This document shows positions 55,974-64,000 of a stretch of 64,000 bases of DNA, one piece after another. The notes beneath the pieces were generated by a model. That model was not told the origin of the DNA and ran no database searches. It worked only from the letters and a program-made list of their open reading frames with translations. The DNA lies in NCBI GenBank assembly GCA_018266755.1, contig JAFDZW010000005.1, positions 1,155,233-1,219,232 on the forward strand, written 5' to 3'. A program made the translations under genes and the position numbers. Numbering within the stretch: the first letter of the stretch is position 1; every line of letters begins with the position of its first letter. The DNA comes from Bacteroidota bacterium (GTDB lineage Bacteria; Bacteroidota; Ignavibacteria; Palsa-1295).

Positions 55974-57950
55974 ATGTTAGATTCGAACGAAACCATATCG
56001 CCCGCGACAGCGGATGTCGCAACGTCGGCACTGCCGACAGCCGTGAACGATCAGATCACCGATGCCGTCGCTGCACCGGCGAAGAAGTCATCGCGCACTG
56101 CACCGGTCGCTGCGTCGTCGCGCGGCAACCTTTCGATCATCGATCCGCAGTCAAAGCTCGGTTCGGGCTACGACTCCGCACAGCGCGATGCGATGATGAA
56201 GCTCTATGACACCACCTTCAATGCGCTCAAGGCAGACCAAGTTGTAAAAGGCCGCGTCGTTGCCATTACGCCGAGCGAAGTCGCCGTTGATATCGGCTTC
56301 AAGTCCGAGGGTATTATCCCCCGCTCCGAGTTCTCGATGCTCCCCGATCTGAAGGTCGGCGACGAGGTCGAAGTACTCGTCGAAGCGGTCGAGGACCGCG
56401 AAGGCCGTTTGCAGCTCTCGCACCGCCGCGCGAACTTCATTCGCGTATGGGAGCGTGTGCAGGATGCCGCCAAGACCGGCGAAGTCATGAAAGTCAAAGT
56501 CGTTCGCCGCATCAAAGGCGGCCTGGTGGTCGATCTCCTCGGCATGGAAGCATTCATGCCCGGTTCGCAGATCGATATCAAGCCCGTGCGCGATTTCGAC
56601 GCATACCTCAACCAGACCATGGACGTCCGCGTGGTGAAGATCAATCACCCGAGCGAGAATGTCGTCGTGTCGCACAAGGTGTTGCTCGAGGATACGCTCA
56701 ACGAGCAGCGTCAGAAAGTGGTCGAGAAGCTCGAGCGCGGTCAGGTGCTCGAAGGCACGGTCAAGGCGATCACGGATTTCGGCGCGTTCATCGACCTCGG
56801 CGGCGTGGACGGCCTCGTGCACATCACCGACCTCTCATGGGGCCGCGTGTCGCATCCGTCGGAAGTCGTTAAGCTCGATCAGACCGTCACGGTCGTCGTG
56901 CTCGATTTCGACGAGAATAAGAAGCGTATCAGCCTCGGCATGAAGCAGTTGTTGCCGCATCCGTGGGCAGAGATCGAACAGCGTTATGCTGTCGGTCAGC
57001 GCGTAAAGGGCAAGATCGTTTCGATGACCGACTACGGCGCCTTCCTCGAGATCGAGAAGGGCATCGAGGGTCTCATCCACGTCAGCGAGATGAGCTGGAC
57101 GACGCATGTAAAGCATCCGTCGCAGATCTTCGCGATCGGCCAGGAAGTCGAAGCGCAGATCCTCTCGATCGATCAGGATTCGAAGAAGATCTCGCTCGGC
57201 GTCAAGCAGCTCGAGCCCGATCCGTGGACGAAGTTCCTCGAGAAGTACCCGATCGGTTCGGTGCACAAGGGTATCGTTCGCAACCTCACGAACTTCGGCG
57301 CCTTCGTCGAGCTCGAGCCGGGTGTGGACGGGTTGGTGCACATCGGCGACTTGTCATGGACGAAGAAGGTCCGCCACCCAGGCGAACTGCTGAAGAAGAA
57401 CGACGAGATCGACGTCATGATCCTCGGCATCGACACCGAGAACCGCCGCATCGCGCTTGGACACAAGCAGGTGCAGGAGAATCCGTGGGATTCGCTCGGC
57501 GATGCGTTCAGTGAGGGTACCGATACCGCAGGTAAGATCATCCGCTTCCTCGATAAGGGTGTGGTGGTCGAGCTTCCGGGCGGCATCGACGGCTTCGTGC
57601 CGGCGTCACAGCTTGCGTTCCATCCGGTGCGCAACATCGCCGATACGTTCAAGCTTGACGAGACGCTCAACTTGCGCGTCATCGAGTTCGATTCGGAGAA
57701 CAAGAAGATCGTGTTGTCGGCAACCGAATGGTTGAAGGCACAGGATCGTGCGATCGTTGACGAGTACAACGCAAAGCACCCGATCCCGAAGGAGACGCTC
57801 GAAGAGTCGAGCAAGCGCACCCGCGCTCCGCGTGGAAAAGGACCGAAGAAGACCGAGAGCGAGAGCTTGCCGGCCGGCGAGGCTATCGGCAGCTTCGAGC
57901 TCCCGGGCGAGATGACCGCTCCGGCGGAAGATGCTCCGGCAGCGGAGTAA
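55974..57950 (+). CDS. rpsA: Ribosomal protein S1
   Basis: 658 residues from ATG 55974. Six S1 RNA-binding domains in a row, opening near VVKGRVVAITPSEVAVDIGF, EVMKVKVVRRIKGGLVVDLL, VLEGTVKAITDFGAFIDLGG, VKGKIVSMTDYGAFLEIEKG, VHKGIVRNLTNFGAFVELEP and TAGKIIRFLDKGVVVELPGG. An Ala/Thr-rich N-terminal tail and a charged C-terminal tail extend it. It helps the ribosome bind and unfold mRNA. Long repeat-rich leader region; strong terminator after the stop. Confidence 0.96.
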   Translation: MLDSNETISPATADVATSALPTAVNDQITDAVAAPAKKSSRTAPVAASSRGNLSIIDPQSKLGSGYDSAQRDAMMKLYDTTFNALKADQVVKGRVVAITPSEVAVDIGFKSEGIIPRSEFSMLPDLKVGDEVEVLVEAVEDREGRLQLSHRRANFIRVWERVQDAAKTGEVMKVKVVRRIKGGLVVDLLGMEAFMPGSQIDIKPVRDFDAYLNQTMDVRVVKINHPSENVVVSHKVLLEDTLNEQRQKVVEKLERGQVLEGTVKAITDFGAFIDLGGVDGLVHITDLSWGRVSHPSEVVKLDQTVTVVVLDFDENKKRISLGMKQLLPHPWAEIEQRYAVGQRVKGKIVSMTDYGAFLEIEKGIEGLIHVSEMSWTTHVKHPSQIFAIGQEVEAQILSIDQDSKKISLGVKQLEPDPWTKFLEKYPIGSVHKGIVRNLTNFGAFVELEPGVDGLVHIGDLSWTKKVRHPGELLKKNDEIDVMILGIDTENRRIALGHKQVQENPWDSLGDAFSEGTDTAGKIIRFLDKGVVVELPGGIDGFVPASQLAFHPVRNIADTFKLDETLNLRVIEFDSENKKIVLSATEWLKAQDRAIVDEYNAKHPIPKETLEESSKRTRAPRGKGPKKTESESLPAGEAIGSFELPGEMTAPAEDAPAAE

Positions 57951-57972
57951 GCTCATTTCGATCTGAAATGCA

Positions 57973-58000
57973 CGAAGGGCGGCCAATTGGCCGCCCTTCG
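57973..58000 (+). terminator. Rho-independent terminator of rpsA
   Basis: A perfect 28-base palindrome (CGAAGGGCGGCCAA and its complement), 22 bases after the rpsA stop, followed by ACGTTTTAG. It can also serve the convergent carboxypeptidase gene. Confidence 0.85.
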
Positions 58001-58027
58001 ACGTTTTAGAAGACCCATTGGTATATG

Positions 58028-58963
58028 TTATACCAATACCGATTCCCGAACTTCGACACGGTTGCCACTGACGGCAAGCCGTACCCCAAGCGCCAATGTC
58101 CACTGCCGTGGGATGTGCCCCCATGGAAGATTCGATAAGACAGGGACCTTCAACGCACCGAAGTAGTCTTCGAAGACTTGCTCCGTCGATAGTGACTTTT
58201 TGCCCTTCGGCGCTTCGCAATCGGAAAATTGTCCGAGCAGGATGGCGCTCGCTTTGTCGAGATATCCGGCAGCGCGAAGCTGGGCGAGGTAACGATCGAG
58301 ACGGTACGGTTCTTCGCCGACATCTTCGAAGAAGAGGATCTTGCCGCTCGGATTCGGAGCAAACGGCGTACCCATGATCGAGGAGAAGACCGTGAGGTTG
58401 CCACCGATGAATCGGCCAATGACTTCGCCACGATGCAATTTGCGAAGCGGGCGGATATCGCCAGGAGCCGAAGGCAACACGCCGAATGGCTTCACACTTG
58501 TCAGCGCACGCCACATGCATTCTTCGGCGAACGGATCGAAGCCGTTCCAAATGTCGACACCAGGCATCGGTCCGAAGAAGAGCGACTGTAGGCCCGTCTT
58601 TCGGTATATCGCGCTAAAGAGCGACGTTGCATCGCTATAGCCGACAAAGATCTTCGGATGCTTCGCGATCAGATCGTAGTCAAGCTCTGGCAGCAAGCGG
58701 ATCGTCCCGTATCCACCGCGAAGGAAGAAGAGGGCTTTGATATGCTTATTGCGAACGAGCGAATGGATATCTGCGATACGGTCGCGATCGCTGCCGGCGA
58801 GGTAGCCCCGCTCATCGCGGACGTGCTTCCCGAGCTCGACGCGATAGCCGAGCCGCTCGAAGTATCGAACGCTGTTCGAGATCTTCGCTGCAGTTTGCGG
58901 CGTACTTGCCGGGGCGATGAGGGCGATCGTGTCGCCGGATCTTAGCGCAGTTGCTTTGAGCAT
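58028..58963 (-). CDS. S66 family LD-carboxypeptidase
   Basis: 311 residues from ATG 58963 (a further ATG at 58978). Nucleophile S110 in FVGYSDATSLF; the Glu of the triad lies in FFEDVGEEPYRLDR and the His in WGHIPRQWTLALG. It removes the terminal D-Ala from tetrapeptides during peptidoglycan recycling; some relatives cleave microcin C. No signal peptide, so cytoplasmic. A TTG-N19-TAGGTTTG promoter is directly upstream. Confidence 0.92.
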   Translation of the reverse strand: MLKATALRSGDTIALIAPASTPQTAAKISNSVRYFERLGYRVELGKHVRDERGYLAGSDRDRIADIHSLVRNKHIKALFFLRGGYGTIRLLPELDYDLIAKHPKIFVGYSDATSLFSAIYRKTGLQSLFFGPMPGVDIWNGFDPFAEECMWRALTSVKPFGVLPSAPGDIRPLRKLHRGEVIGRFIGGNLTVFSSIMGTPFAPNPSGKILFFEDVGEEPYRLDRYLAQLRAAGYLDKASAILLGQFSDCEAPKGKKSLSTEQVFEDYFGALKVPVLSNLPWGHIPRQWTLALGVRLAVSGNRVEVRESVLV

Positions 58964-58985
58964 TCTCTTGGGTATCAACTTTCTA

Positions 58986-59015
58986 CAAACCTACGTGTTA
59001 GATTTAGCCGTGCAA
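58986..59015 (-). promoter_or_regulatory. Bacteroidota-type promoter, TTG-N19-TAGGTTTG
   Basis: On the minus strand TTG (59013-59015), 19 bases, TAGGTTTG (58986-58993), 22 bases before the carboxypeptidase ATG. The -33 element overlaps the first codons of the divergent amidohydrolase. Confidence 0.6.
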
Positions 59016-60260
59016 CAAAAGTCATACATCGACTACCACGCCCACGTCTGGGGCACCGGCTACAAAGTGCTGCATCCGCGGCTCGACGATGCACGCAGCG
59101 TTGCCGACGTGTTCGACATTCTCCGACCGTCGCTACTGAACCATCACGGCGGCTTTCTTACCGCACGCGGGTGGGACCAGAACAAGTGGGGACAGTCGCA
59201 CTTCCCCACTCGCGAAGATCTCGATGCGCTCAGCACAGACATCCCGATCGCACTCACCCGCGTCGACGGTCATGCGATGTGGTGCAACTCGAACGCACTG
59301 GAAGTCGCGGGCATTACACGCAGCACAACCATTCCTCCGGGAGGGGACATCCTCAAGACATCAAGCGGTGAACCGACCGGCATCTTGCTCGACGATGCGA
59401 TGGGGCTTGTACATCGTGCCATGCCGCCTGACGATGATTCAAGTATCACTCGCACGCTCCGTGCCGGTCTCGATGAATTTGCGAAGCACCACATCGGCGT
59501 TCACGACATGGGCATTCCAGCCGAGTGGTGGGAGCCATACAAGAAGCTGTATGCAAGCGATGGCGATTCGCTCATCAACGCCGATGTCTTCCTCGATATG
59601 TCGAAGCAAACAGGCCGAGCACTATTCTTACAAAAGCTGCGCGAGGAGCGATTCGACGATTCACCGCATCCGAAGCTTCGGCTGGTCGGCATCAAGCTCT
59701 ATCTCGACGGAGCGCTTGGGTCACGCGGCGCTGAGTTGTTCGAAGATTACTCCGACGATCCCGGCAATCGGGGACTTTCGCTCACGAGCGACGAGGAAGC
59801 GCTCGAACTCATGACGCTTGCAGCAGGTGCAGGACTCGGGATTGCCATCCACGCCATTGGCGACAAAGCGAATGCAAGAGCACTCGACCTCTTCGCCAAG
59901 ACGCCGCATCCCCTACACCCTATCCCCAATACCCTTCCCCGGCGCATCGAGCATACGCAAATAGTCCGAGAACAAGACCTTCCCCGCTTCCGAGAACTTG
60001 GCGTTGCGGCCGTGATCCAGCCCCAATTCTTCGCCAGCGACCGTCACTGGGCGATCAAGCGCCTTGGCCCCGAGCGAATGAAAAACGCCTATCGATGGAA
60101 ATCGCTCGTCGACGCCGGCGCAACCGTCCTCGCCTCCAGCGACTCCCCCGTCGAAGAGGCGAACGCCAACATCGGCATCGAGTTGCTCCAGACGAGGGAT
60201 GGGGTGGAGGATGGGGAGGCGGTGACCAGGGAAGAGGCGGAAAAGATGTATATGTCGTAG
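59010..60260 (+). CDS. Amidohydrolase (YtcJ-like), barrel-only form
   Basis: 416 residues from GTG 59010; longer starts would run into the divergent gene. The TIM-barrel metal-binding site is present: HxH in IDYHAHVWG, GIAIHAIGDKANARALD, RIEHTQIVREQDL and SSDSPVEEANANIGIE. The LYLDGALGSRGA block is also typical of the YtcJ/AtzD-like group. The outer beta-sandwich is missing on both sides: the protein begins at the HxH strand and stops at EEAEKMYMS, where relatives continue for about 60 residues. It may be a shortened functional enzyme or a decayed one; substrate unknown. Confidence 0.8.
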   Translation: MQQKSYIDYHAHVWGTGYKVLHPRLDDARSVADVFDILRPSLLNHHGGFLTARGWDQNKWGQSHFPTREDLDALSTDIPIALTRVDGHAMWCNSNALEVAGITRSTTIPPGGDILKTSSGEPTGILLDDAMGLVHRAMPPDDDSSITRTLRAGLDEFAKHHIGVHDMGIPAEWWEPYKKLYASDGDSLINADVFLDMSKQTGRALFLQKLREERFDDSPHPKLRLVGIKLYLDGALGSRGAELFEDYSDDPGNRGLSLTSDEEALELMTLAAGAGLGIAIHAIGDKANARALDLFAKTPHPLHPIPNTLPRRIEHTQIVREQDLPRFRELGVAAVIQPQFFASDRHWAIKRLGPERMKNAYRWKSLVDAGATVLASSDSPVEEANANIGIELLQTRDGVEDGEAVTREEAEKMYMS

Positions 60261-60344
60261 TCACTCTTTTCTACCTCAGAATCATGGCTCTATTATGGAA
60301 TGTTGGGTGTCAGTTAGGAAAGAAATGATCTCAATGAACATAAG

Positions 60345-61745
60345 ATGCGGCTCCTTTGCTTGATCATACTCAGCTTGTTCGTTATCTCGCAAGCCGTGGC
60401 ACAGCCACGAGTAGATTCAATGGTTGTTGACGAACTTGGTAAGCAACTTCTCATCTTCGGCACCTTTGGTACTACCAAGGGTACAGTAACGTGTGACGGA
60501 GTAACACTGAAAACTAGTGAGTGGAGTAACCCTCGACTTGTTGTTTCGATTTCCGATACTGGCACAGGGTCAGCTGGACCGGTCGTGGTAACTATCGGCT
60601 CTCAGAAATCTGAGCCTGAGTTCTTGACTAAGTGGACCCTCGTAACCGGAGCACGATCCCAGCGATCCGGATCAAGAGATGAGATTTCTGAAAATGCCAC
60701 TACACTTGTTTTCCGATTTGATCTTCAATCATCTCTGAAGCGCAATGCCTCAAGTCCTGTAACCTTCGTGCCCTCCCAACAGAGCTCATTATACGAGTAT
60801 TACAGCTTCGATCAAATACCGTACGACCCAAACTGGGGGTATGATGTAAGTACTGATATGGATCAAAGAAGCTATCTGCAGGATAGCTCCCAACAGTATT
60901 CTTCCGGGTTTTCTGCACTCGTAACTTACAATCCCCAAACACGATCACTTACAGCTAATTACTATGATATCAAGGGATATTATAAGCAAGTCAGCTATCG
61001 AGTTGGCAGCGATTTCAAGAATGCTACCCTCCCGTTTCACGTGGCTGACTTCAACCGTTCTTATACTCTGAATTCGCGTTTCTCAATTGACAGCTCTTCT
61101 GTTACGACCGGCAATCCGCCATATTACTTCACAAACTACGGTTCGTTCGGGCACCTCGATTTCCTCCCACCCTCTTGGCTAGTGGGGATATCGAACCGTC
61201 CAATGCTGCTAGAGGCTTCGGACGGCTCTGCGAACCTCCCAACGTCGGAGACGGTACTTAAATGGCATGCTCTACCATTCATCGACTCCTTTAGAGTCCA
61301 ATTGTCAGGTGACAGCGCTTTCTCGGCAGTGTTTCAAGATACCCTAGTTACCGATACAACCCTTCTCTTGGCCCATCTGCAAACAAATACCACCTACTAC
61401 TGGCGCGTCGCCGGGGTCAACTCCGAAGGCCAGAGCCGTTGGTCGGATGTGTGGCACTTCACGACGGGTACGAACGCCGATGTTGCGCTCACAACATCGA
61501 CGAACAAGGGTTTTAGTGTTGTCCCGAATCCGGCAGGTGCTATGGTCACCATTTCGTCAACTGCTGGTTCAAGTATTGAGAGCGCACGGGTGTATGATCT
61601 TCTTGGACGAGATGTTCTGCACTCACGCGGTGGAAGTACAGCGGAGCTTCGTCTTGACGTGAGCTCGCTGAGCGATGGCGTCTATGTTCTGGATTTGAAT
61701 AATAGTGTTCGTACCCTCCTGCGAGTCGACCACAGCATTCGCTGA
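60345..61745 (+). CDS. T9SS protein with TIG-like and fibronectin III domains
   Basis: 466 residues; signal peptide ending SQAVAQ. The N-terminal part (LLIFGTFGTTKGTVTCDGVT) resembles an IPT/TIG fold; residues about 290-370 (VLKWHALPFIDSFRVQLSGD, NTTYYWRVAGVNSEGQSRWS) form a fibronectin type III domain. The C-terminus (FSVVPNPAGAMVTIS ... SLSDGVYVLDL) is a T9SS sorting domain. Codon use is visibly more AT-rich than the neighbouring genes, which hints at recent acquisition or faster evolution. Confidence 0.82.
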   Translation: MRLLCLIILSLFVISQAVAQPRVDSMVVDELGKQLLIFGTFGTTKGTVTCDGVTLKTSEWSNPRLVVSISDTGTGSAGPVVVTIGSQKSEPEFLTKWTLVTGARSQRSGSRDEISENATTLVFRFDLQSSLKRNASSPVTFVPSQQSSLYEYYSFDQIPYDPNWGYDVSTDMDQRSYLQDSSQQYSSGFSALVTYNPQTRSLTANYYDIKGYYKQVSYRVGSDFKNATLPFHVADFNRSYTLNSRFSIDSSSVTTGNPPYYFTNYGSFGHLDFLPPSWLVGISNRPMLLEASDGSANLPTSETVLKWHALPFIDSFRVQLSGDSAFSAVFQDTLVTDTTLLLAHLQTNTTYYWRVAGVNSEGQSRWSDVWHFTTGTNADVALTTSTNKGFSVVPNPAGAMVTISSTAGSSIESARVYDLLGRDVLHSRGGSTAELRLDVSSLSDGVYVLDLNNSVRTLLRVDHSIR

Positions 61746-61793
61746 TCTGCATTGATCCGTACCGATCCGCGTTATCCGCGTGCCATGCATTTC

Positions 61794-62807
61794 TTATGCC
61801 GTCGCGGGCCTGCCGACGACGAGCTTCTTCAACTCCTGTCCGATACCGATAAAGGTGCGATGGTTGAGCGGGAATTCGAGCACGACGTGCAGCATGCTCA
61901 ATACATACAGATACTGAATGCCCAATTGATAATCGACCGCATAGAGCACGAGCGAGGCGACCCATAGGCCAAGTACAATTGCAAGTCCGCGTTTCGAGAT
62001 CTGGTGCCACTTGATCACCGTGGTCTTCGAGAACCAGTTGAGAAAATGATACGTGTAACTGAACGCCACCAGACGCATCACCATAATGCCGATGTTCGAT
62101 TCGAACAGAAGTTCGGCAAGCCCCGGATCGTTGTGCCCGACATGCGCAAGACCGAGCGTATTCATCAGATCGAAGTTGAGTCCACCGAACGAGAGATAGC
62201 TCGTCTTGACGTAATAACTCAGGCTCCGGTCAAGCTGCGGGCTCGGTGTCATCGTCAGCAGCAGCACCGAACATGCAGCAAAGACGACGAGCGACACGAT
62301 CCCGGTCGTGCTTTTATTCTTGAGCGCACCGAAGAGAATGAACGCGCCGGTGAATAACCACACATGGATAATCGATGTGATGAGATTCGCAAATATGACG
62401 GTGAACAGATCGTAGTTCGCGCCGATCAATCCGACACCGACCATCAGCGCAACGCCGATCGCCTTTTGCCAATAGGATCTGAAAAGCGTCAGCGCGAGTG
62501 CGCTCCCGAACGCACTAAAGCCGAGGATCGCCATCGTATGCATCGGCGCCTGCGTGACGACCCCGCCTTTCGGGATCGTATAGAACACTACCGCGATCGC
62601 GGCACAGAAACCGACGAGAAGCAGGTAATCGTACTTCCCTGTTGCAAAATACTGTTTGCGCGAAAGCCAGGGGATCTCGGTGAAGTAGTGCAACGGACCG
62701 AGCACGGCGAACGAGAACAAGAAGAGGTGGAACGGTGCGATGAACGCCAGTATGCACGAGACGAGCATCAGCCCGATGTTTACGAGGTCGATGGTGCGGG
62801 TGTTCAT
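61794..62807 (-). CDS. His-rich polytopic membrane protein of unknown function
   Basis: 337 residues from ATG 62807; the frame is open to 63044 but upstream sequence does not look coding. About nine membrane helices. Conserved-looking His lie at helix ends: GPLHYFTEIPWLSRKQYF, SIIHVWLFTGAF, AHVGHNDPG, YTYHFLNWFSKTTVIKWHQI and SMLHVVLEFPLNH. The pattern recalls di-iron membrane enzymes such as Brp/Blh dioxygenases, but no diagnostic motif is confirmed. A TATCTTTG element lies 8 bases upstream of the start. Confidence 0.7.
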   Translation of the reverse strand: MNTRTIDLVNIGLMLVSCILAFIAPFHLFLFSFAVLGPLHYFTEIPWLSRKQYFATGKYDYLLLVGFCAAIAVVFYTIPKGGVVTQAPMHTMAILGFSAFGSALALTLFRSYWQKAIGVALMVGVGLIGANYDLFTVIFANLITSIIHVWLFTGAFILFGALKNKSTTGIVSLVVFAACSVLLLTMTPSPQLDRSLSYYVKTSYLSFGGLNFDLMNTLGLAHVGHNDPGLAELLFESNIGIMVMRLVAFSYTYHFLNWFSKTTVIKWHQISKRGLAIVLGLWVASLVLYAVDYQLGIQYLYVLSMLHVVLEFPLNHRTFIGIGQELKKLVVGRPATA

Positions 62808-62815
62808 TGGTGCGA

Positions 62816-62823
62816 CAAAGATA
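62816..62823 (-). promoter_or_regulatory. Bacteroidota-type -7 element (TATCTTTG)
   Basis: TATCTTTG on the minus strand, 8 bases before ATG 62807; it would give a very short leader. Confidence 0.4.
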
Positions 62824-62943
62824 CGTCGCAATCCACGGGCAATTGCCGACGCCAGCCGGATCCCTGCTGCCCGGTCTGCACGGTTCTCAACCGGATAACC
62901 CGGCATCAACTTCGAAGCCGGATTGGCAGTACGGTTGTTTCGC

Positions 62944-64000
62944 TCAACGATAGAATACGACTCGGACCGATGGCACTGGCAACGTATCCCAGAGCAAGGG
63001 TCCGAAGACACCAGAATCTCCGTAGTAATTATAGAAGTGGCCATGTGCAGCCGCGAACGACTTCAACGCGGCCTTGAACGCATCGCCGCTCGCCGAACAC
63101 ACGAGTCGGTCGCTGGTCGCTGATTCCACCTTGAGCGAGTACACGCTCAGCGCGATAGTGGAGCCTCCGCCAGACCTCATTGCCTGGCCATAGGAGTCAT
63201 AGCGATAACTCGCAGTGAATTTCATCGCATGCAAGGAGTTGTCTGTTGGGTCAATTGTTCCAGCCACACTCGTTTCCGTGGAGCCCGAGCTACCGCTGGG
63301 ATTGTACGGGTTGCCGTTGCTCTGGGACCAACTATTGTGCGTCTGATACTCAACTGTGCTCCCCCGCCACGAAATGTTCTCGACCAACGGGCCATACCCG
63401 ATTCCGCCACCCGTGTAGATCGGCCCTTCATCGTAGGACAGAGACTTACCGATCACCGCGGTAGAAACCGTGCGGTGTTGGCTCTCATCTGTCACGGTGT
63501 CAACAACGACTCCGTTGAGCATCACCGACACACCCGTGAACGAATGCAAATAGGCTGTGTCCGAAAGATCATGGAGCAGCACTGGATCATCTCGCAGGAC
63601 CAAGTCCCGAGTACTCACAGTCACCGTCGATAGATCCGAGGTGTCCAGAACCGTCAGCTTTACTCGATACCCGCCCGAGATCTTGTACAGGTGCAATATT
63701 CCAGCCGTATCGAAGCTGGAGACCGCACCGGGAGTATCCCCGAATTCCCAATCAAACCGGACACCGTTTGGCAATCGAGGCAGAGACACAGCCCGAAATG
63801 CGAGCATGGACCTGGCAGCGGGGTCCGGCACCGAGTATTCGATCGAAACCGCAGGAGGAGCAGGGATCGAATCCCGTACTTTGAGCGCAAACGTGGTATC
63901 GGTGACGGTGGACCGTGTGATGGTATCGACAAGTGTCACGCGGACACGATAGCGGTTCGGTCGTGGGAAAGCATGCAATAACGGCAATGTGTCGTTCCGG
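62944..64000 (-). CDS. PKD-domain protein (partial, runs off right edge)
   Basis: An open frame of about 351 residues reaching base 64000 on the minus strand, so the start is missing (no ATG; the first in-frame alternative codon is TTG 63987). Residues about 1-45 end one PKD domain (NRYRVRVTLVDTITRSTV); a second follows (FDWEFGDTPGAVSSFDTAGI ... YRVKLTVLD). The C-terminal about 200 residues are unrecognised, Ser/Gly/Tyr-rich (YGDSGVFGPLLWDTLP near the end), without a clear T9SS domain. Probably extracellular. Confidence 0.75.
   Translation of the reverse strand, partial: RNDTLPLLHAFPRPNRYRVRVTLVDTITRSTVTDTTFALKVRDSIPAPPAVSIEYSVPDPAARSMLAFRAVSLPRLPNGVRFDWEFGDTPGAVSSFDTAGILHLYKISGGYRVKLTVLDTSDLSTVTVSTRDLVLRDDPVLLHDLSDTAYLHSFTGVSVMLNGVVVDTVTDESQHRTVSTAVIGKSLSYDEGPIYTGGGIGYGPLVENISWRGSTVEYQTHNSWSQSNGNPYNPSGSSGSTETSVAGTIDPTDNSLHAMKFTASYRYDSYGQAMRSGGGSTIALSVYSLKVESATSDRLVCSASGDAFKAALKSFAAAHGHFYNYYGDSGVFGPLLWDTLPVPSVRVVFYR

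Overview
The window looks like a chromosomal stretch of a free-living, aerobic bacterium from the Bacteroidota/Chlorobi side of the tree. A Kapabacteria- or Ignavibacteria-like lineage is my best guess, by inference only. Reasons: nine encoded proteins end in a type IX secretion (T9SS) C-terminal sorting domain (one of them in a frameshifted gene). Several genes are preceded by the Bacteroidota-type -7 element TAnnTTTG, twice with a TTG exactly 19 bases upstream. Many intergenic gaps carry short dispersed inverted repeats. No phage, transposase, integrase, CRISPR array or rRNA operon is visible; the one tRNA is tRNA-Ala(CGC).

Layout. 1-8.6 kb: a lipoprotein cut by the left edge, a VWA-OmpA lipoprotein, a large repeat-built T9SS protein, a PuuD-like membrane protein, an atypical SDR and a helical orphan. 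8.6-12.6 kb: an intergenic region with three hairpins, a DinB-fold protein, a GNAT acetyltransferase and a frameshifted Asp-box T9SS protein. 12.6-18.6 kb: ahcY, then a compact class II lanthipeptide locus (NHLP-leader precursor plus a LanM of the CCG, ProcM-like zinc-ligand type), then def and tRNA-Ala. 18.6-22.5 kb: two tandem sialidase-fold T9SS paralogues. 22.8-27.6 kb: an aa3-type cytochrome oxidase assembly operon (ctaA, ctaB, a small membrane protein, subunit III, sco, DUF420, DUF983, a CPMC protein). 27.9-35.1 kb: a T9SS protein, dnaG, a Tat-exported Rieske protein, a TPR protein, a SpoU-type methyltransferase and pyrG. 35.4-41.3 kb: a lipoprotein, TMEM175-like channel, chrA, a hicB-hicA pair and a P2-type ATPase. 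41.4-48.8 kb: two tandem Asp-box T9SS proteins and a translationally coupled M16 peptidase pair. 49-55 kb: hemerythrin, an LVIVD-repeat T9SS protein, a 55-residue protein, a Crp/Fnr regulator, a small alpha/beta-barrel protein, and an ECF sigma / secreted protein / thioredoxin-propeller cluster. 55-64 kb: a repeat-rich gap, rpsA, an S66 carboxypeptidase, a barrel-only amidohydrolase, a T9SS protein, a His-rich membrane protein, and a PKD protein cut by the right edge.

How it fits together. Much of the coding capacity makes surface or secreted beta-propeller and repeat proteins for a T9SS whose core genes are not in this window. The ctaA-to-CPMC run builds and metallates a haem-copper oxidase whose subunits I and II must lie elsewhere. 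The most notable system is the lanthipeptide pair at 14.4-17.8 kb: an NHLP leader, a four-cysteine core, an intercistronic hairpin suited to overproducing precursor relative to enzyme, and a CCG-type synthetase, with no dedicated transporter or protease beside it.
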